This document shows, piece by piece, positions 7,355 to 11,391 of a DNA stretch of 11,391 nucleotides. The stretch comes from Alphaproteobacteria bacterium (GTDB lineage Bacteria; Pseudomonadota; Alphaproteobacteria; RF32; CAG-239). Location of the stretch: NCBI GenBank assembly GCA_020025875.1, contig JAHHRI010000041.1, positions 1 to 11,391 on the forward strand. The letters are read 5' to 3'. The stretch's first letter is position 1, and the number at the start of each line of letters is the position of its first letter. The notes under the pieces were generated by a model. That model made no database searches. It was given only the letters and a program-made list of their open reading frames with translations, and was not told the origin of the DNA. Position numbers and translations under genes: made by a program.

Positions 7355-9922
7355 ATGAAAAAAATATGCGGATGGACGAAACTGTTGATGTTGATGCTGC
7401 TTTTGATATTCAGCGCACCCGCGGCAGCAGGAACACACAAAAAAGTTGACGCCAAAACTTTCGTTATCGGTTCGCCGGATTCCATCACCGTTGACTTTTC
7501 CACACTGACCAAGGAATTAAACAGCGTGGAAGATGTTTTGAAATCGGGCAAGGTGGACGGCGCCACAATCAGCAAATATGTGTCGTTTTTGGGTGATGTG
7601 CGTTCCAAATTGCAAGAAAACAAAGCGCGGTTGGACACGGGGTTAAAAAATATCAATCGGCGGATTGATTCTCTTGGCGAAATGCCCAAGGAGGGCGAAG
7701 AAGAACTGCCCGTTATTGCCGAAAAAAGAAAAGAATATAATGAGGAAGCCGTTTATCAAAAAGGTAAAATTGCCGAAAACGACTTGCTGATCAACAGAAT
7801 TGACGAACTGACCGCGCTGATTGTTGTCGTTCGCAATCAGGCTCTGCTCGGCAATCTGTTGATTTATCAGGATCCGATGATTTATCCCAGCAATTTGCTG
7901 AAGGCCACGGGGCAATTTTTGGATTTTTGCTTTGACATCATCAAGTCGCCGGTGACATGGTACAGAGCGCTGACCGATGAGCAAAAAGAGGCGGTCGACT
8001 CCAATGTGTTTACCGTTTTGTTGGCAATTTGCGCCATGTTGGCGGTCGGCTATATGTTGCGTAGGCTGATTATTCGGCATCTCGGTTATAAACAAAACCT
8101 GACGCCGCCGCCTTATTTTACCAAAGTGATGGCTGCTTTTTTTGTGGCTTGCGCCTATGGCATTATCCCCGCCGTATTGCTCGGCAGTTTTTTGGTGTGG
8201 ATTATTCACACCAAAATTCTGATTGTCGGCTTGTTTGGGCAAGTTCTTTCCAGCGTGCTTTATTACACTCTCTACATCTTTTTGGCAGATACCGTAATCA
8301 GGGTGGTTTTTGCCCCTTATAACGGAATGTGGCGTTTGGTTAATATGGATGATACCAAGGCAAGAAAGATTACCTCCGCCTTTTACTTCAGCTTTTTTGT
8401 GGTTGGTGTGAGCAATATGCTGCAACATATTGCCAGTGAAGAAAATTATACGGTGGAACTGGTTTATTATTTGTCGTTGATCAACAGTGCGGTCAAGGCC
8501 TTTTGCGTGGTGTTGATGGTCAAACGCTTTTTCTGGGAAGAAGACACGGCCGGCGATGCGGTGGAAGATGTGGGTGATGATGAAGATTTTGCCGATGCCA
8601 AAACACGCACGGCGTTTCGCGTTATCTTTTTGGCTTCCGTCTTTGCGGTGGCGGTGGTTGGCGCCTCTGCGTTCGGTTATCCGCGGTTGGCAGGTTTTAT
8701 CATTAATCGTTTTTTGCTCTCGATGCTGGTGATTGGTGCTTTTAATATCGTCCGTCGGTCGGTGTTTGAGTTGCTGAAACGAATTTTGCTGTTTAACTTT
8801 TGGGTAAAGACACTGCGCGTCAGACGACAGCTTATTGAAAAACTGGACTTTTGGCTGGGAGTGGTGTTGAACCCGATTTTTGTCGTGCTGACGGTGTTGG
8901 CGCTGCTTTCCCTGTGGGGGATGTCGACGGATCTTTTGCTGCAAAGTATGTGGAAACTTTTGTTTGGCTTCAAAGTCGGCGGGGTTGAAATTTCGCTGCT
9001 TTCTATTTTGCTGGGTATCGGCGTTTTCTTTGCCTCTCTCAGCCTGATCAAAATCATGCGGCGAAAGTTGTTTGATAATATTTTATCCCATGTGGAAATG
9101 GATGACGGTATCCGTCATTCTTTGGCCTCTGGTTTCGGCTTTGTCGGTTTTGTGCTGGCCATGTTTTTGGCCATTGCGGTGATGGGGGGCGATTTAAGTA
9201 ACGTTGCCTTGGTTGCCGGTGCTCTTTCTGTCGGTATCGGTCTTGGTTTACAAGGCATTGTCAATAATTTTGTTTCAGGTATTATCTTGTTGTTTGAGCG
9301 GCCTGTCAAAGTGGGCGACTGGGTTATTATCAACGGCGAAGAAGGACGGATTAAACAGATTAATATTCGTTCGACAGAGATCGAAACATTCAAAAAATCG
9401 AGCGTTATTATTCCCAACGCGACACTGCTGTCGACGTCGGTGACCAACCTCACACACAGCAACAACTGGGCGCGACGCGCGGTGACCGTCGGTGTGGCTT
9501 ATGGTACCGATCCGAAAAAAGTCAGCGATATTTTGCTGGAATGTGCCAAAAGCAATAAGAAAGTGCTCAAAAATCCGGCACCTTATGTTTTGTTTCAGAA
9601 CTTTGGCGCCAGCAGTCTGGATTTTGAGTTGCGTTGTTATACCAGCGATGTTTGGAGCGGGTGGTCAATACCAAGCGAACTGCGTTACGAAATTGATCGG
9701 CGTTTTCGTGAAGAAGGAATTGAAATTCCGTTCAATCAGTTGGTTGTTCACCGTGGCGGCGGAATGAGCGACATTATGCAGGCACCGTTTTGTTGTATGC
9801 GTTGTCCGCAACAGTCCGAGAGCGGCGCAACCGCGGCGGAAAAAGCCGAAACAAAGGAAAAGAAAGAAGAAAAAAGCGCTAAGACCGCTTCCGTAAGAAA
9901 GGACGCCAAAAATGCGAATTAG
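7355..9922 (+). CDS. Large MscS-family mechanosensitive channel with DUF3772-like periplasmic region
   Basis: Such channels open under membrane tension and release solutes during hypo-osmotic shock. An N-terminal signal peptide (residues 1-25, cleavage after APAAA) is followed by a periplasmic helical region (about 45-200) that resembles DUF3772 (RRIDSLGEMPKEGEEE, then a repeated Lys/Glu-rich helix and INRIDELTALI). About ten transmembrane segments follow between 215 and 610. The MscS core begins with the pore helix (612-640; ALSVGIGLGLQGIVNNFVSG), then RPVKVGDWVIING and a beta domain (SVIIPNATLLSTSVTN), ending near 798. A charged cytoplasmic tail has CCMRC (813-817) and then a Lys/Glu/Ala-rich stretch to residue 855. 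ATG 7355 is chosen because it starts the signal peptide and has CGGGAGA about 8 bases upstream; a TTG at 7319 would add 12 residues with no ribosome binding site. The last 11 bases overlap the next gene. Gating properties cannot be judged. Confidence 0.9.
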   Translation: MKKICGWTKLLMLMLLLIFSAPAAAGTHKKVDAKTFVIGSPDSITVDFSTLTKELNSVEDVLKSGKVDGATISKYVSFLGDVRSKLQENKARLDTGLKNINRRIDSLGEMPKEGEEELPVIAEKRKEYNEEAVYQKGKIAENDLLINRIDELTALIVVVRNQALLGNLLIYQDPMIYPSNLLKATGQFLDFCFDIIKSPVTWYRALTDEQKEAVDSNVFTVLLAICAMLAVGYMLRRLIIRHLGYKQNLTPPPYFTKVMAAFFVACAYGIIPAVLLGSFLVWIIHTKILIVGLFGQVLSSVLYYTLYIFLADTVIRVVFAPYNGMWRLVNMDDTKARKITSAFYFSFFVVGVSNMLQHIASEENYTVELVYYLSLINSAVKAFCVVLMVKRFFWEEDTAGDAVEDVGDDEDFADAKTRTAFRVIFLASVFAVAVVGASAFGYPRLAGFIINRFLLSMLVIGAFNIVRRSVFELLKRILLFNFWVKTLRVRRQLIEKLDFWLGVVLNPIFVVLTVLALLSLWGMSTDLLLQSMWKLLFGFKVGGVEISLLSILLGIGVFFASLSLIKIMRRKLFDNILSHVEMDDGIRHSLASGFGFVGFVLAMFLAIAVMGGDLSNVALVAGALSVGIGLGLQGIVNNFVSGIILLFERPVKVGDWVIINGEEGRIKQINIRSTEIETFKKSSVIIPNATLLSTSVTNLTHSNNWARRAVTVGVAYGTDPKKVSDILLECAKSNKKVLKNPAPYVLFQNFGASSLDFELRCYTSDVWSGWSIPSELRYEIDRRFREEGIEIPFNQLVVHRGGGMSDIMQAPFCCMRCPQQSESGATAAEKAETKEKKEEKSAKTASVRKDAKNAN

Positions 9923-11261
9923 CGATTTGAAGGGCAAAAAAATTGCCGTGTGGGGTTTGGGCGTTGAAGGACAACAGGTTGTTCGTTATCTCACAGACCA
10001 CCGGATTACCGATAAGATTTTGTTGTTTAATGACACCGAGGTTGAAAAACCCGAATGTTGCCGCTCTTATGAACTTGTTTGCGGTCAAGAAATCGGTGTT
10101 TCGTTAAACCGAATTGAGGTGATTATTCGTTCGCCGGGGGTGAGCGTTTATCGCGAAGAACTGGCAGAGGCCAAACGGCGCGGCATTGCCGTCACTTCAG
10201 TAACCGATCTTTGTTTGAACGAATTTTTGGCAAGAAAGGGCTGTCGGGTTATCGGTGTCAGCGGTTCTAAAGGTAAAAGCACCAGTGTGAGCGTGTTGGC
10301 TTATATTTTGGAAAAAACAGGACACAAAACGGCACTTGGCGGCAATATCGGACGCCCGATGATTGAACTGTTGGACGATGAATATGAATTTGTGGTTGAG
10401 GAGTTTTCGAGCTATCAGGCCGCGGATCTGACGGCAGCACCGCAGATTGCCATGTTTACCAATTTGTTTTATGTACATACCGACTGGCACCATGGGCATG
10501 AAAATTATTGCCGAGATAAAATTCATCTGATTGCCCATCAAAAACCGGGGGACGTTTATTTTGCCAATGGGCGCAATCCGCAGTTGGTTGAATATACGGA
10601 GCCATATGCCGAAAACCGCCGTTGGTATAACCAAGACGCTACTTTTCATGCCGAAAACGGCATATTGTACAAAGGGGCGGAAAAACTGGTTGATATCAGA
10701 GAATTGAAATTGAGCGGCAACCACAATATGGACAATTTGGCAGGTGTGTTTTCGGTGCTCGATTATTTGGGGATTGACATGAAACGCGCGGTTGACCTTT
10801 TGAAAAATTTTGAGCCGCTGCCGCATCGTTTGCAAAAGGTGGCAGAGAAAGAAAATGTTGTTTTTATTAATGACAGCATTTCTACCGCGCCGGAAGCCGC
10901 CATCGGGGCGATAGACAGCTTTTTCGGCAATTTGGTTCTGATTTCCGGCGGGCAGGACAACCAGCAAGATTATCATGCTTATGCCGAGGCGGTCAACAGA
11001 AACGATCGGGTAAAAATGGTGATTACTTTGTATCAAACAGGTCCTAAAATTGCCGAAATATTGAGACAGACGGTTAAGCGTTGCGATTATGAAACGGTTG
11101 AGGCGGAAACATTGGAAGCCGCTACGCAGCTGGCTTTTGACAAGTTAAAAAGTCTTTCCGGCGGCATTGTTTTGTTCTCTCCGACCAGCCCCAGTTTTGG
11201 ATTTTATAAAAACTTTGTCGAACGAGGGAATCATTTTATAAAAATTGTGCAGTCATTGTAA
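9912..11261 (+). CDS. murD: MurD-family UDP-N-acetylmuramoyl-L-alanine--glutamate ligase, possibly MurD2 type
   Basis: The family adds glutamate to UDP-MurNAc-L-alanine with ATP in cytoplasmic peptidoglycan precursor synthesis. The N-terminal UDP-binding domain has WGLGVEG (14-20) and RSPGVS (73-78). The ATP loop is GVSGSKGKST (115-124). GGNIG (143-147), EEFSSYQ (163-169), HTDWHHGHENYCRDK (189-203, K203 as the likely carbamylated Lys), HNMDN (271-275), LPHR (303-306) and NDSISTAP (320-327) follow. The C-terminal domain ends SPTSPSFGFYKNFVERGNHF. Length (449) is normal. Canonical MurD usually reads GTNGKTT or GSNGKST at the loop and NDSKATN in place of NDSISTAP. From memory, GTKGKST and DSISTTP-type motifs are typical of MurD2, which adds L-glutamate that MurL then epimerises. 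The symbol is therefore for the family; the L/D specificity is open. The ATG has AAAGGA upstream, inside the end of the channel gene, which it overlaps by 11 bases. Confidence 0.88.
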   Translation: MRISDLKGKKIAVWGLGVEGQQVVRYLTDHRITDKILLFNDTEVEKPECCRSYELVCGQEIGVSLNRIEVIIRSPGVSVYREELAEAKRRGIAVTSVTDLCLNEFLARKGCRVIGVSGSKGKSTSVSVLAYILEKTGHKTALGGNIGRPMIELLDDEYEFVVEEFSSYQAADLTAAPQIAMFTNLFYVHTDWHHGHENYCRDKIHLIAHQKPGDVYFANGRNPQLVEYTEPYAENRRWYNQDATFHAENGILYKGAEKLVDIRELKLSGNHNMDNLAGVFSVLDYLGIDMKRAVDLLKNFEPLPHRLQKVAEKENVVFINDSISTAPEAAIGAIDSFFGNLVLISGGQDNQQDYHAYAEAVNRNDRVKMVITLYQTGPKIAEILRQTVKRCDYETVEAETLEAATQLAFDKLKSLSGGIVLFSPTSPSFGFYKNFVERGNHFIKIVQSL

Positions 11262-11270
11262 AAATAAGAC

Positions 11271-11297
11271 TTGTATTTAATGAAATATTATTATAGT
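11271..11297 (+). promoter_or_regulatory. Possible promoter of tRNA-Thr
   Basis: TATAGT (11292-11297) lies 12 bases before the mature tRNA 5' end, and TTGTAT (11271-11276) lies 15 bases before it. The spacing is short, so the -35 box may instead be ACTTGT/GACTTG just upstream. The gap between murD and the tRNA (11262-11309) shows no convincing terminator hairpin. Confidence 0.35.
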
Positions 11298-11309
11298 TTA
11301 CCTCCTGAC

Positions 11310-11385
11310 GCCAACTTAGCTCAGCTGGTAGAGCAACGCATTCGTAATGCGTGGGTCGAGTGTTCGAGTCACTTAGTTGGCACCA
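11310..11385 (+). tRNA. tRNA-Thr (anticodon CGT), CCA encoded
   Basis: A complete cloverleaf can be drawn. The acceptor stem GCCAACT pairs with AGTTGGC. The D arm is GCTC-AGCTGGTA-GAGC. The anticodon stem ACGCA/TGCGT holds the loop TTCGTAA, with anticodon CGT at 11343-11345, which reads the threonine codon ACG. The variable loop is GGGTC and the T arm GAGTG-TTCGAGT-CACTT has one G-T pair. The discriminator A is followed by an encoded CCA (11383-11385). Confidence 0.97.
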
Positions 11386-11391
11386 GTTTCT

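Noticed and set aside
7643..8944. 433-residue open frame on the minus strand, opposite the channel gene
   Set aside because: Rich in Gln, His, Asn and Lys without any domain; it mirrors the hydrophobic codons of the channel's membrane segments.
11262..11290. Terminator after murD
   Set aside because: Only a weak AAATA/TATTT pairing can be drawn, with no G/C pairs and no T tract.

Overview
The window looks like chromosomal core sequence of an alphaproteobacterium with moderate G+C. The inference rests on the order ptsP, rodZ-like gene, hisS, prfA, on a large MscS-family channel with a DUF3772-like periplasmic region, and on the style of the proteins. No mobile element, CRISPR array, phage gene or long repeat was seen. 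The species cannot be named from the sequence alone.

Layout. Positions 1-351 (minus strand) hold most of a small stand-alone cupin of the type II phosphomannose isomerase C-terminal kind, cut by the window edge. A divergent intergenic region (352-542) carries a good sigma70-type promoter for ptsP. All later genes lie on the plus strand: ptsP (nitrogen PTS enzyme I), a RodZ-like membrane HTH protein, hisS, prfA, an aspartate-semialdehyde dehydrogenase (ASADH)-like gene, a large mechanosensitive channel gene, a MurD-family ligase gene, and tRNA-Thr(CGT) at the right edge. Gaps are short: hisS and prfA abut, and the channel gene overlaps murD by 11 bases. A perfect 10-bp inverted repeat lies between rodZ and hisS and could be a terminator or a leader structure.

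How the genes fit together. The left part combines PTS-Ntr signalling, cell-shape control and translation (HisRS, RF1, later tRNA-Thr). The right part (ASADH-like protein, DUF3772/MscS channel, Mur ligase) points to the cell envelope and peptidoglycan precursors. Lysine and diaminopimelate synthesis would need a true ASADH, but the ASADH-like protein here has lost the catalytic Cys and His and several binding residues, so it is probably a pseudoenzyme comparable to enterobacterial Usg. The MurD-family protein carries motifs that look more like the MurD2 branch than canonical MurD. These two proteins are the most unusual items in an otherwise ordinary core region.
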